Assembly: GCA_014804245.1 (NCBI GenBank)
Contig: JAAVAE010000006.1
Location: 1 to 60,851 of the forward strand
Source: Lachnospiraceae bacterium
Lineage (GTDB): Bacteria; Bacillota; Clostridia; Lachnospirales; Lachnospiraceae
Length of the DNA: 60,851 nucleotides
Direction: 5' to 3'
In this document: positions 16,823 through 25,389 of the stretch, piece by piece
Position numbering within the stretch: position 1 is the stretch's first letter
How the letters are laid out: every line of letters begins with the position of its first letter
Position numbers and translations under genes: made by a program
The notes under the pieces: model-generated
Database searches by the model: none
What the model was told of the DNA's origin: nothing
Seen by the model: the letters and a program-made list of their open reading frames with translations, nothing else

Positions 16823-18415
16823 GTGAATGACATTCAATTGTTGGATTGCACCCTGAGGGATGGCGGGTATGTGAATGACTGGAATTTCGGACACGATAAT
16901 CTTGTCAGCATTTTTGAGCGGCTGGTAGACGCCAATGTGGATATCATTGAAGTAGGCTTCCTTGATGAACGCAGGTCCTTCGATATCAACCGCAGTATCA
17001 TGCCGGATACAGACAGTGTTGCTCGGATTTACGGAAAACTGGACAGAAAGCAGGCGATGGTGGTAGGCATGATCGACTATGGGACATGCTCCATGGAGCG
17101 CATCAGACCTTGCAGCGAAAGTTTTCTGGACGGCATCAGGGTTATCTTCAAGAAACATTTAAGAGAACCGGCTTTTGCTTTTTGCAAAGAATTGAAAGAG
17201 AAAGGATACAAGGTTTTTGCGCAGCTTGTATCGGTCACCAGTTATGAGGACGAAGAAATGATGGATGTGGTCAGGCTGGCAAATGAGGTCAAACCGTATG
17301 CCGTTTCCATGGTAGATACTTATGGTTTGATGCATCAGAATAATCTGCTTCATTACTTCCATCTGTTAGATGCGCACCTTGATGCAGAAATCGGGCTTGG
17401 TTACCATGCTCATAATAATTTTCAGATGGGCTACGCAAACTGTATTGCCATGCTCTCCAACCGGATTGACCGCCTGATGATTGTAGACGGCAGCATTTAC
17501 GGAATGGGCAAAAGTGCGGGAAATGTGCCTATTGAACTGGTAGCCATGCATATGAACAATGCGCTTGAAAAGCACTATCACATCAGCCAGATTCTGGAAG
17601 CAATCGATGCCAACATATCACAGTTCTATCATCCGGCAACATGGGGATACAACATGTTCTACTATATAGCGGCTTTCAATGACTGCCATCCTGAATATGT
17701 GTCGTATCTGATGAGCAAACGAACACTCTCTATTAAATCAATTAACGAGATTCTGGCGAAGCTGCAGGATGAAGTGAAATTACTCTTTGACAAGAATGTG
17801 ATAGAAGCGCTTTATGTGGAGTATCAGAAAAAGGATGTAAATGATGCGGAGGATAGAGAAAAACTGAGGAAAGAATTAAGCGGCAGAAAAATTCTCCTGA
17901 TTGGACCGGGCGTTACGGTGAAGACGCAGAGGGAAAGAATCAGTGAATTTATAAAGGACAATGCCCCCACGGTTATTTCCATCAATTATGTGCCGGAGGA
18001 ATTTGCACCGGACTATATCTTCCTTAGCAATTCGAAGCGGTATGTACAGTTGGCTACCAGGCTCAGTCAGGAAAAGTTTGCTTTGATTGCTACATCAAAT
18101 CTCACGGGAACAAAGGAAGCAGCTTTTGATTATGTATTGAACTTTAGCTCTCTGATGGACCGTGAGGCGGAGATCGTGGATAATCCGCTGGTGATGCTGC
18201 TTAAGGCATTGATTGAGCTTGAATGCAAAAAGGTGACATTGGCGGGATTTGACGGATATTCCAGTGAGACGTCAAACTATTATAACAGCAGCATGGAATA
18301 CGATTTTGCGAAAAATATGGCAGATTATCTGAATCAATATACGAACACTTTTTTAAAAGAGATTCGTGATAGATTACAGGTTATCTTTTTAACTGATTCG
18401 CGATATGAGGGGTAA
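16823..18415 (+). CDS. DRE-TIM (4-hydroxy-2-oxovalerate-aldolase-like) enzyme with extra C-terminal domain
   Basis: 530 residues, GTG start after GGAGGAGG. Residues 1-~290 are an HMGL-like/DRE-TIM barrel: LLDCTLRDGGYVNDW (metal-binding D and catalytic R), EVGFLDER, SMVDTYG and GYHAHNN (metal-binding HxH). It resembles 4-hydroxy-2-oxovalerate aldolases, which split or form C-C bonds using pyruvate. Residues ~350-500 form a separate Rossmann-like domain (KILLIGPGVTVKTQ, TVISINYVPEE) similar in outline to DUF115/MAF-type domains. It leads a compact sugar-nucleotide operon, so it probably makes or joins a carbon unit for a sugar. Substrate unknown. Confidence 0.8.
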   Translation: MNDIQLLDCTLRDGGYVNDWNFGHDNLVSIFERLVDANVDIIEVGFLDERRSFDINRSIMPDTDSVARIYGKLDRKQAMVVGMIDYGTCSMERIRPCSESFLDGIRVIFKKHLREPAFAFCKELKEKGYKVFAQLVSVTSYEDEEMMDVVRLANEVKPYAVSMVDTYGLMHQNNLLHYFHLLDAHLDAEIGLGYHAHNNFQMGYANCIAMLSNRIDRLMIVDGSIYGMGKSAGNVPIELVAMHMNNALEKHYHISQILEAIDANISQFYHPATWGYNMFYYIAAFNDCHPEYVSYLMSKRTLSIKSINEILAKLQDEVKLLFDKNVIEALYVEYQKKDVNDAEDREKLRKELSGRKILLIGPGVTVKTQRERISEFIKDNAPTVISINYVPEEFAPDYIFLSNSKRYVQLATRLSQEKFALIATSNLTGTKEAAFDYVLNFSSLMDREAEIVDNPLVMLLKALIELECKKVTLAGFDGYSSETSNYYNSSMEYDFAKNMADYLNQYTNTFLKEIRDRLQVIFLTDSRYEG

Positions 18416-18430
18416 AGACAGGAGCGGAAA

Positions 18431-20257
18431 ATGAAAATTAAGGTTGCAAAGTATATAGCTGAGTTTTTGGTGAAAAATGGAATCAGAGACTGCTTTATGG
18501 TTACCGGAGGAGGCGCCATGCACCTGGATGATGCATTAGGACATGAGGATGGTCTGCACTGTGTATTTAACCATCATGAGCAGGCATGCGCGATTGCAGC
18601 AGAGGGATATACGAGGATGACCGGAAAACTGGCGGCGGTCTGTGTCACCAGCGGACCTGGCGGAACCAATGCCATCACTGGAGTGATGGGCGGATGGGTA
18701 GATTCGATTCCCATGTTTGTTCTTTCAGGACAGGTAAAAAGAGAGACGACCATCTGGTCCTGCCCAGAGTTAGGACTACGGCAGTTGGGAGATCAGGAAT
18801 TTAATATTATAGGGTCTGTTTCCAATATGACGAAGTATGCCGTGATGCTGACTGAGCCGAAGGAGACGGCTTACCATCTGGAAAAGGCATTGTATCTTGC
18901 AAAGGAGGGCAGAAAAGGTCCGGTATGGCTGGATATTCCGCTGGATGTACAGGGGGCAGTAATAGAGACAGAAGAACTCGTCCATTTTGATCCCGATGCA
19001 GAAAGGGTGCGGGCGGTGCCGGGTGTGAAAAAAGAAACTGCCCAGATGATTCTTAAGAAAATTAAGGAGGCAAAGGCACCGCTTCTACTTGCAGGGACCG
19101 GAATCCGGCTGGGAGATGCACACAGAGAATTACTTCAGTTGATTGAAAAACTGCATATTCCGGTGGTGACTGCATGGAATGCAAACGATACGGTGGCTTT
19201 TGACAATCCATATTTTGTGGGGATGCCCGGAACGGTCGGTACCAGGGCAGGAAACTTTGCAGTACAGAATTGTGATTTGCTGCTTAGTCTTGGATGCAGG
19301 ATGAATATCAGAATGATTGGATATAATCACTTTGATTTTGCAAAAAATGCGTATAAAATCGTAGTTGACATTGATCCGCTGGAATTAGCCAAACCTACAA
19401 TCCGTCCGGATCTGCCCGTCAATGCAGATGTGAGAACTTTGATGGACGCACTTCTTGCGGAAGATTATATTCCCCAGAAACAGCATGAGCCATGGGGTAT
19501 GTGGTGCCGGAAACTTGTGGAAACTTATCCGGCTGTGTCTGCCGATTATCATAAAAAAGGAAATGAACCGATTAATCCATATGTGTTCTTAGACAGGTTG
19601 TTTGCACAGCTTGGAGAAGAAGAACGCATCATTTGCGGCAACGGAAGTGCCTGTGTCATGACATTCCAGGCATGTAAGATTAAGCAGGGACAGAGAATGT
19701 TCACCAATTCCGGCTGTGCAGCGATGGGATATGGTCTTCCGGCTGCGCTGGGGGTTTCTGTTTCGGATAACAGCCGCAGGGTAGTATGTATTGACGGTGA
19801 CGGAAGTGTGATGATGAATATCCAGGAACTGGCAACGATAGCGCATAATCATCTTGATATCAAGCTTTTTATATTGAATAATAACGGATACCACTCCATC
19901 AGGCAAACACAGACAAATCTTTTTAAGCCTCCATTTATTGGGATTGATGGGGAAAGCGGTGTAGGATTCCCGGATTTTGGGAAACTGGCAGACGCTTTTG
20001 GCATTAAGTATTTTCTTTTAAGAAGTGAGGAAGAATGTGATTTGGTGCTGGAAGAGATGCTCTGCAGTGAAGGTCCCTGTATTTGTGAAGTCCTGATAGA
20101 TGAAAAGCAGAATTTTGCACCTAAATCTTCATCCAAGGTAATGCCTGACGGAAGAATTACGTCACCGTCGTTGGATGATATGGCGCCTTTTTTGGACAGA
20201 GAAGAATTTGAAGCAATTAGGTACATGCCGGATTTGCTAAGTGGGAATAAATCATGA
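18431..20257 (+). CDS. Thiamine-diphosphate enzyme of the acetolactate-synthase family (YerE-like candidate)
   Basis: 608 residues. The PYR domain has the catalytic Glu in HHEQACAIAAEGYTR; the central domain follows; the PP domain has the ThDP/Mg motif GDGSVMMNIQELATIA...NNNGYHSIRQ. It starts 15 nt after the aldolase and overlaps the next gene by 4 nt (ATGA). In a CDP-3,6-dideoxyhexose cluster the known precedent is YerE of Yersinia, which adds the two-carbon unit of pyruvate to the C4 ketone of CDP-4-keto-3,6-dideoxyglucose. That role is inferred from context; amino-acid acetolactate synthase is unlikely without a small subunit gene. Confidence 0.85.
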   Translation: MKIKVAKYIAEFLVKNGIRDCFMVTGGGAMHLDDALGHEDGLHCVFNHHEQACAIAAEGYTRMTGKLAAVCVTSGPGGTNAITGVMGGWVDSIPMFVLSGQVKRETTIWSCPELGLRQLGDQEFNIIGSVSNMTKYAVMLTEPKETAYHLEKALYLAKEGRKGPVWLDIPLDVQGAVIETEELVHFDPDAERVRAVPGVKKETAQMILKKIKEAKAPLLLAGTGIRLGDAHRELLQLIEKLHIPVVTAWNANDTVAFDNPYFVGMPGTVGTRAGNFAVQNCDLLLSLGCRMNIRMIGYNHFDFAKNAYKIVVDIDPLELAKPTIRPDLPVNADVRTLMDALLAEDYIPQKQHEPWGMWCRKLVETYPAVSADYHKKGNEPINPYVFLDRLFAQLGEEERIICGNGSACVMTFQACKIKQGQRMFTNSGCAAMGYGLPAALGVSVSDNSRRVVCIDGDGSVMMNIQELATIAHNHLDIKLFILNNNGYHSIRQTQTNLFKPPFIGIDGESGVGFPDFGKLADAFGIKYFLLRSEEECDLVLEEMLCSEGPCICEVLIDEKQNFAPKSSSKVMPDGRITSPSLDDMAPFLDREEFEAIRYMPDLLSGNKS

Positions 20258-21174
20258 AAAAGATTATCATAACAGGGCCGACGGGTGCAATCGGTATGGC
20301 ATTGATACAAAAATGCATCACAGAAAACATTGAGGCAACGGTCATATGTCACCGGGGATCTGGGAGAATCGCACAGATTCCGGTTTCTGACAAAATAAAG
20401 GTAATAGAATGTAATCTGGATGAGCTTAAGACACTGCCGGAAATCTTAACCGGTACGTATGATGTTTTTTTTCATTTGGCGTGGGCGTGTACGGCAGGTG
20501 AGGGCAGAAATGATGTTCATGCCCAGAGCGGAAACATCCGATTTACATTAGATGCGGCGGAAGCGGCAAAAAAGCTGGGGTGTGAATGTTTTGTGGGAGC
20601 AGGGTCCCAGGCAGAATATGGACGTTTTGAAGGAAAACTGAGTTCCAGAGTTCCTGCATTTCCCGAAAATGGATATGGAATTGCAAAGCTCTGTGCCGGG
20701 CAGCTAAGCCGGATCCGGTGCAGTCAGCTGGGAATAAGGCACATCTGGTTTCGGATATTAAGTGTATATGGTGAATATGACGGTGAACAGACGATGATCA
20801 TGTCAAGCATCAGAAAGATGCTTGCGGGACAGTCGCCGGAGTATACGCCGGCAGAGCAGATATGGGACTATCTGTACAGCGCAGATGCAGCAGAAGCACT
20901 TTTTCTGGCAGCAAAGCAGGGCAGGGATGGTGCGGTCTATTGCCTGGGAAGCGGGCAGGCAAGACCGTTAAAGGAATATATAGAAATCATGCGGGATGAG
21001 ATACAGCCGGGGCTTTTGCTTAAGTTGGGAGCAAATTCATATGCACCAAAGCAGGTGATGTATCTGTGTGCAGATATTTCGGAGTTACGTAAGGATACTG
21101 GTTTCGAGCCCCGGTATTCATTTGAAGAAGGTATAAGAAGGACGATCGCGTGGATGCAGTCCGCAGGAGAATAA
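20254..21174 (+). CDS. Extended-SDR NAD(P)-dependent sugar reductase/epimerase
   Basis: 306 residues. ITGPTGAIGMALIQ is the GxxGxxG cofactor loop, VFFHLAW follows, and GAGSQAEYG with a YGIAK stretch supplies the catalytic Ser and Tyr-x-x-x-Lys. Overlaps the ThDP gene by 4 nt. In the yersiniose pathway YerF reduces the new acetyl branch, and this is the natural candidate. Epimerase or 4-ketoreductase activity for another CDP sugar is equally compatible. Confidence 0.82.
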   Translation: MKKIIITGPTGAIGMALIQKCITENIEATVICHRGSGRIAQIPVSDKIKVIECNLDELKTLPEILTGTYDVFFHLAWACTAGEGRNDVHAQSGNIRFTLDAAEAAKKLGCECFVGAGSQAEYGRFEGKLSSRVPAFPENGYGIAKLCAGQLSRIRCSQLGIRHIWFRILSVYGEYDGEQTMIMSSIRKMLAGQSPEYTPAEQIWDYLYSADAAEALFLAAKQGRDGAVYCLGSGQARPLKEYIEIMRDEIQPGLLLKLGANSYAPKQVMYLCADISELRKDTGFEPRYSFEEGIRRTIAWMQSAGE

Positions 21175-21178
21175 GAAA

Positions 21179-22270
21179 ATGCAGTGGTTTGATTTTTATA
21201 AAGGAAAAAAAGTTCTTATAACAGGACATACTGGCTTTAAGGGAGCGTGGATGAGCAGTCTTCTTTTAGAAGCGGGCGCAGATGTGAGCGGCTATGCATT
21301 GGATGCCCCCACCAGCCCGTCACTTTTTGATTTGTGCGGCTTGAAAGATAGAATGCATTCCATAGAAGGGGATGTGAGAGATCTGACCCATTTGAAAAAG
21401 GTGTTTGAGGAGACGAGCCCGGAAATCGTGATTCATATGGCAGCCCAGCCGCTGGTGAGGGAGTCCTATAAGGAGCCGGTTTACACTTATGAGGTGAATG
21501 TCATGGGAACGGTAAATGTGCTTGAATGTGTACGGCAAAGTCCTTCGGTGCGTTCTGTGATTAATGTCACAACAGATAAGGTTTATAAAAACAGGGAATG
21601 GTGCTGGGGGTACAGGGAGGATGAGGAACTAAACGGTTACGATCCTTATTCCAATTCCAAATCCTGTTCAGAATTAGTCACTTCAAGCTATAAAGATTCC
21701 TTTTTACAACCAAAGGGGATTGCAGTTTCTACCCTTCGTGCGGGAAATGTGATTGGAGGAGGAGATTTTGCTAAAGACCGTATCATTCCTGATTGTGTTC
21801 GTGCCGCTTCAAGGAAAGAGGATATCATCCTAAGAAATCCATATTCAGTAAGGCCTTATCAGCACGTGCTGGAGCCGGTAGCTGTATATTTGATGCTCGC
21901 AAAGGAGCAGTATGAAAACCCCGCGCTTTCAGGAAATTATAATGTGGGACCGGACGAAGCAGACTGCCTTTCCACGGGAGAACTGACGGATTTGTTTTGT
22001 GAAAAATGGCTGGAGCGGACTGGAGATAAACCGGTTTGGGTCAATCGATATGATGGCGGTCCCCATGAAGCAGGATTTCTGAAGCTGGACTGTTCTAAGC
22101 TGAAAGCAGTTTTGGGCTGGAAACCGGTATGGAATATTGAAAAAACCATGGAAAAATTAGTAGAGTGGTACCATGTTTATCTGACTTGTGGTAATATAAA
22201 GGAATGTATGGAAAGTCAGATGCATGAATTCTTAAGTTCAGGGAACGGAGACAGAATTTCGGATTCATAG
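21179..22270 (+). CDS. rfbG: CDP-glucose 4,6-dehydratase
   Basis: 363 residues, full length for the family. ITGHTGFKGAW (cofactor loop), HMAAQPLVRESY, VTTDKVYKN and DPYSNSKSCSEL (Tyr-x-x-x-Lys) are signatures of RfbG rather than dTDP-glucose dehydratases. It makes CDP-4-keto-6-deoxyglucose from the product of the downstream cytidylyltransferase. It begins 4 nt after the SDR stop. Confidence 0.9.
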   Translation: MQWFDFYKGKKVLITGHTGFKGAWMSSLLLEAGADVSGYALDAPTSPSLFDLCGLKDRMHSIEGDVRDLTHLKKVFEETSPEIVIHMAAQPLVRESYKEPVYTYEVNVMGTVNVLECVRQSPSVRSVINVTTDKVYKNREWCWGYREDEELNGYDPYSNSKSCSELVTSSYKDSFLQPKGIAVSTLRAGNVIGGGDFAKDRIIPDCVRAASRKEDIILRNPYSVRPYQHVLEPVAVYLMLAKEQYENPALSGNYNVGPDEADCLSTGELTDLFCEKWLERTGDKPVWVNRYDGGPHEAGFLKLDCSKLKAVLGWKPVWNIEKTMEKLVEWYHVYLTCGNIKECMESQMHEFLSSGNGDRISDS

Positions 22271-22293
22271 GGAAAGGGCATGGTATTTGAGTG

Positions 22294-23064
22294 ATGAAGG
22301 TCTTAATTCTGGCAGGTGGCTCCAAGAGTACGATTAGTGAGGACAGGGAAGGAATTCCCAAACCTATGGTTGAAATTGGGGAAAAGCCGCTTTTATGGCA
22401 TATCATGAAGCAGTACAGCCATTTTGGATATGAGGATTTCCTCGTATGCGGCGGTTATAAGGTAAATATGATTAAAAATTATTTTCGCGATTATTATATT
22501 TATCAGTCGGATATCACAGTCGATCTTGCTACTAATCAGGTGGATATTCATAAAAAAGTAACGGAAGACTGGAGAGTAACGGTGGCAGATACCGGTCTGT
22601 TTGCAACCACAGGACAGAGAGTGAGTCAGGCAGAAAAATATATAGAGGATGATTGGTTCCTTTTAACATATGGGGACTGTTTATCCGACATCAATGTGAA
22701 AGAATTGGTTGATTTTGCAATGGAAAAGGATAAACTGGTCACGATGGCTGTGGCAGCGCCCATTGGAAGAAATATGGTACTTCCCATTGAGGAAGACGGA
22801 CTTTTGGGAAAACTTTCTTCTTTGACCCAAAAGGGAAATGAAGCATGGACCAACGCTTGTACATTTGTGCTTAAAAAAAGTGCATTTCGTTATCTGAATG
22901 GAAACTATGAGTTGGATGAGCAACTGTTGCCAGCCCTTTCTGAGAGGGGACAGGTTGCGGTTTACAAACATCACGGATTCTGGTGCCCAGTGGAAACTCT
23001 CCGTAATAAGGTGGATCTGGAGACCAGATGGAATGCCGGCATGGCTCCATGGAAGGTGTGGTAA
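22294..23064 (+). CDS. RfbF-like cytidylyltransferase paralog with altered catalytic loop
   Basis: 256 residues from ATG 22294 (a GTG at 22291 is possible). Overall alike to RfbF: PKPMVEIGEKPLLWHIMK, LVCGGY, LLTYGDCLSDI and HHGFWCPVETLRNK. But the phosphate-binding signature, GGxGTR in RfbF, reads GGSKSTISED, so the catalytic Arg and the second Gly are absent. It lies 3 nt upstream of a canonical RfbF with coupled translation. It may be inactive, a structural partner, or changed in specificity. Its product cannot be stated. Confidence 0.8.
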   Translation: MKVLILAGGSKSTISEDREGIPKPMVEIGEKPLLWHIMKQYSHFGYEDFLVCGGYKVNMIKNYFRDYYIYQSDITVDLATNQVDIHKKVTEDWRVTVADTGLFATTGQRVSQAEKYIEDDWFLLTYGDCLSDINVKELVDFAMEKDKLVTMAVAAPIGRNMVLPIEEDGLLGKLSSLTQKGNEAWTNACTFVLKKSAFRYLNGNYELDEQLLPALSERGQVAVYKHHGFWCPVETLRNKVDLETRWNAGMAPWKVW

Positions 23065-23066
23065 AT

Positions 23067-23840
23067 ATGAAGGTAGTGATTCTTGCAGGCGGAATGGGAA
23101 CAAGGATCAGCGAGGAATCCTATTTAAAGCCGAAGCCTATGGTTGAAATTGGAGATAAACCGATTTTATGGCATATCATGAAGTGGTATGCCTCTTTTGG
23201 GTTCATGGATTTTATTATCTGCTGTGGATATAAAGGATATATGATAAAAGATTATTTTATCAACTATTATTCTTATCAGGGAGATGGATGTTTTAACCTG
23301 CTGGATCATACAGCCCGGTATGCTGCCAACAAGAAGGAACCTTGGCGTGTCACGCTGGCAAACACAGGGGCAAGGACAATGACGGCAGGACGGATACTCA
23401 AAATTAAAGAGTATGTGGGAAATGAGCCTTTTATGCTGACCTATGGAGACGGGGTTTCGGATGTGGATATTCTAAAACTTTTGGAATATCACAGGAAGAA
23501 TGGGAAGCTGGTGACGATTACAACGACCCAGCCGGAAGGACGTTTTGGGGCGATTTCCATGGGGGAAGATGGCATTGTCCATAAATTTAAGGAAAAAGCA
23601 AGAAAAGATCAATCATGGGTGAATGCAGGTTTCATGGTGATGGAGCCTGGGGTATTTGATTACTTAGGAGACGGAAGCGAGATGCTGGAGGATGGTCCTT
23701 TTGAGCGCATAGCCTTGGCAAGGCAGATGGATGCTTATCATCATGAGGGCTTCTGGTCGCCCATGGATACGATGCATGACAAGGCATATCTGGAGAAATT
23801 ATGGAAACAGGGGAAGGCGCCCTGGAAGGTGGAGGAATGA
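23067..23840 (+). CDS. rfbF: Glucose-1-phosphate cytidylyltransferase
   Basis: 257 residues from ATG 23067, just after the previous stop, with GGAAGG upstream. Intact motifs: LAGGMGTRISEESYLKPKPM, FMLTYGDGVSDVD, NAGFMVMEP and HHEGFWSPMDT. It makes CDP-glucose from glucose-1-phosphate and CTP, the first step of the CDP-dideoxysugar route. Its stop overlaps the start of rfbH. Confidence 0.93.
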   Translation: MKVVILAGGMGTRISEESYLKPKPMVEIGDKPILWHIMKWYASFGFMDFIICCGYKGYMIKDYFINYYSYQGDGCFNLLDHTARYAANKKEPWRVTLANTGARTMTAGRILKIKEYVGNEPFMLTYGDGVSDVDILKLLEYHRKNGKLVTITTTQPEGRFGAISMGEDGIVHKFKEKARKDQSWVNAGFMVMEPGVFDYLGDGSEMLEDGPFERIALARQMDAYHHEGFWSPMDTMHDKAYLEKLWKQGKAPWKVEE

Positions 23841-25183
23841 AAATGTTTGATGGAATGAATGAGAAGCAGGCAAGGGAACAGATTCTGGGAATAGTAAAAG
23901 AATATTGCGATATTTATCACAATCAGAAAGCGCCTTATCAGGAAGGACAGCGCATTCCCTATGCCAGCCGCGTTTATGACAATGAAGAGATGACAAATCT
24001 GGTAGACAGTGCATTGGAATTCTGGCTTACATCAGGAAGATATACAACTATGTTTGAAGAGGATTTTGCCTCATACCTTGGGGTAAAATTCTGCTCGCTG
24101 GTTAACTCTGGCTCTTCAGCAAATCTTCTGGCATTTATGGCACTGACCTCTCCTCTTTTAGGTGAGCGCGCGATAAGGCGCGGGGATGAAGTGATTACTG
24201 TGGCGGCGGGATTTCCAACGACGGTTGCTCCCATTGTGCAGTTTGGGGCTGTGCCGGTTTTTATTGACGTGACAATTCCGCAGTATAATATGGACATTTC
24301 CATGCTGGAGGAGGCCTTATCCTCTAGGACGAAGGCAGTCATGGCAGCGCATACGCTGGGAAATCCCTTTGATTTAAAGGCGGTGAAGGAGTTCTGTGAC
24401 AAGCATCATTTGTGGCTGATTGAAGACAACTGTGATGCGCTGGGTTCAGTTTATACCATGAATGGAAAAGACCACCTGACTGGTACCATTGGGGACATCG
24501 GAACCTCCAGCTTTTATCCGCCTCACCATATGACTATGGGAGAAGGAGGGGCTGTGTATACCAATAATCCATTGCTCCATAAGTGCGTGCGTTCCTTTAG
24601 AGACTGGGGAAGAGACTGTGTCTGCGTGTCCGGTCAGGACAATATGTGTGGGCATCGCTTTGACAGAAAATATGAGGAATTGCCGGAAGGATATGACCAT
24701 AAATATGTTTATTCCCATTTTGGATATAATCTGAAGGCAACAGACATGCAGGCAGCAATTGGCTGTGCCCAGCTTAAGAAGCTGCCGGAATTTACAAGGC
24801 TTAGAAGAGAGCACTTTGACTTCCTGAAGGAATCTTTAAAAGATGTTGAGGAGTTCTTTATCCTGCCCGAGGCTTGTGAAAATTCCGCCCCCAGCTGGTT
24901 TGGTTTTATGCTGACCTGCAAGGAGAAAATAGATAGGGTACAGGTAGTTACTTACTTGGAAAGCAAGGGGATTCAGACCCGTATGCTGTTTGCGGGAAAT
25001 ATCACCAAGCAGCCGTGCTTTGATGAAATGCGGAAGAAAAGAGAGGGGTACAGGGTAATTGGTAATCTGGAAAATACAGACAGAATCATGCGCGACAGCT
25101 TCTGGATTGGAGTTTATCCGGGAATGACTCAGGAGATGTTGGAAGTGATGGCTAGGGAATTAGCAGCATCGTTAAAAAGATAA
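23837..25183 (+). CDS. rfbH: CDP-6-deoxy-4-hexulose 3-dehydrase (E1)
   Basis: 448 residues from ATG 23837 (GGTGGAGGA site, ATGA overlap with rfbF). A PMP/2Fe-2S enzyme removing the C3 hydroxyl of CDP-4-keto-6-deoxyglucose. The usual PLP lysine is replaced by His in PPHHMTMGEGG, and the cluster Cys residues appear in DCVCVSGQDNMCGHRF, both hallmarks of E1. VNSGSSANLLAF and EDNCDALGS complete the fold. No E3 reductase (RfbI/AscD) is in the window, so electrons must come from a reductase elsewhere. Confidence 0.93.
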   Translation: MKMFDGMNEKQAREQILGIVKEYCDIYHNQKAPYQEGQRIPYASRVYDNEEMTNLVDSALEFWLTSGRYTTMFEEDFASYLGVKFCSLVNSGSSANLLAFMALTSPLLGERAIRRGDEVITVAAGFPTTVAPIVQFGAVPVFIDVTIPQYNMDISMLEEALSSRTKAVMAAHTLGNPFDLKAVKEFCDKHHLWLIEDNCDALGSVYTMNGKDHLTGTIGDIGTSSFYPPHHMTMGEGGAVYTNNPLLHKCVRSFRDWGRDCVCVSGQDNMCGHRFDRKYEELPEGYDHKYVYSHFGYNLKATDMQAAIGCAQLKKLPEFTRLRREHFDFLKESLKDVEEFFILPEACENSAPSWFGFMLTCKEKIDRVQVVTYLESKGIQTRMLFAGNITKQPCFDEMRKKREGYRVIGNLENTDRIMRDSFWIGVYPGMTQEMLEVMARELAASLKR

Positions 25184-25389
25184 AAATGCATATAGTTGCA
25201 AAAATTTCTCGCGAATGGAAGCTTGCTATGCAAATCAAACTTTTTTCCTTTCATGGATGCACGTATAATCCTTGAATTGAAAATGTGGAAGAGATATTAT
25301 TTATATGGGGGTAAACTTATGAATTTATACCACAGCAATTACCTGAGAAATTAAGAAAGCCACAGTATGCGAAGAACGGAGTGCGCGTC

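Noticed and set aside
18431..20257. Branched-chain amino-acid acetolactate synthase
   Set aside because: No small subunit or other ilv gene; it is translationally linked to sugar-nucleotide genes.
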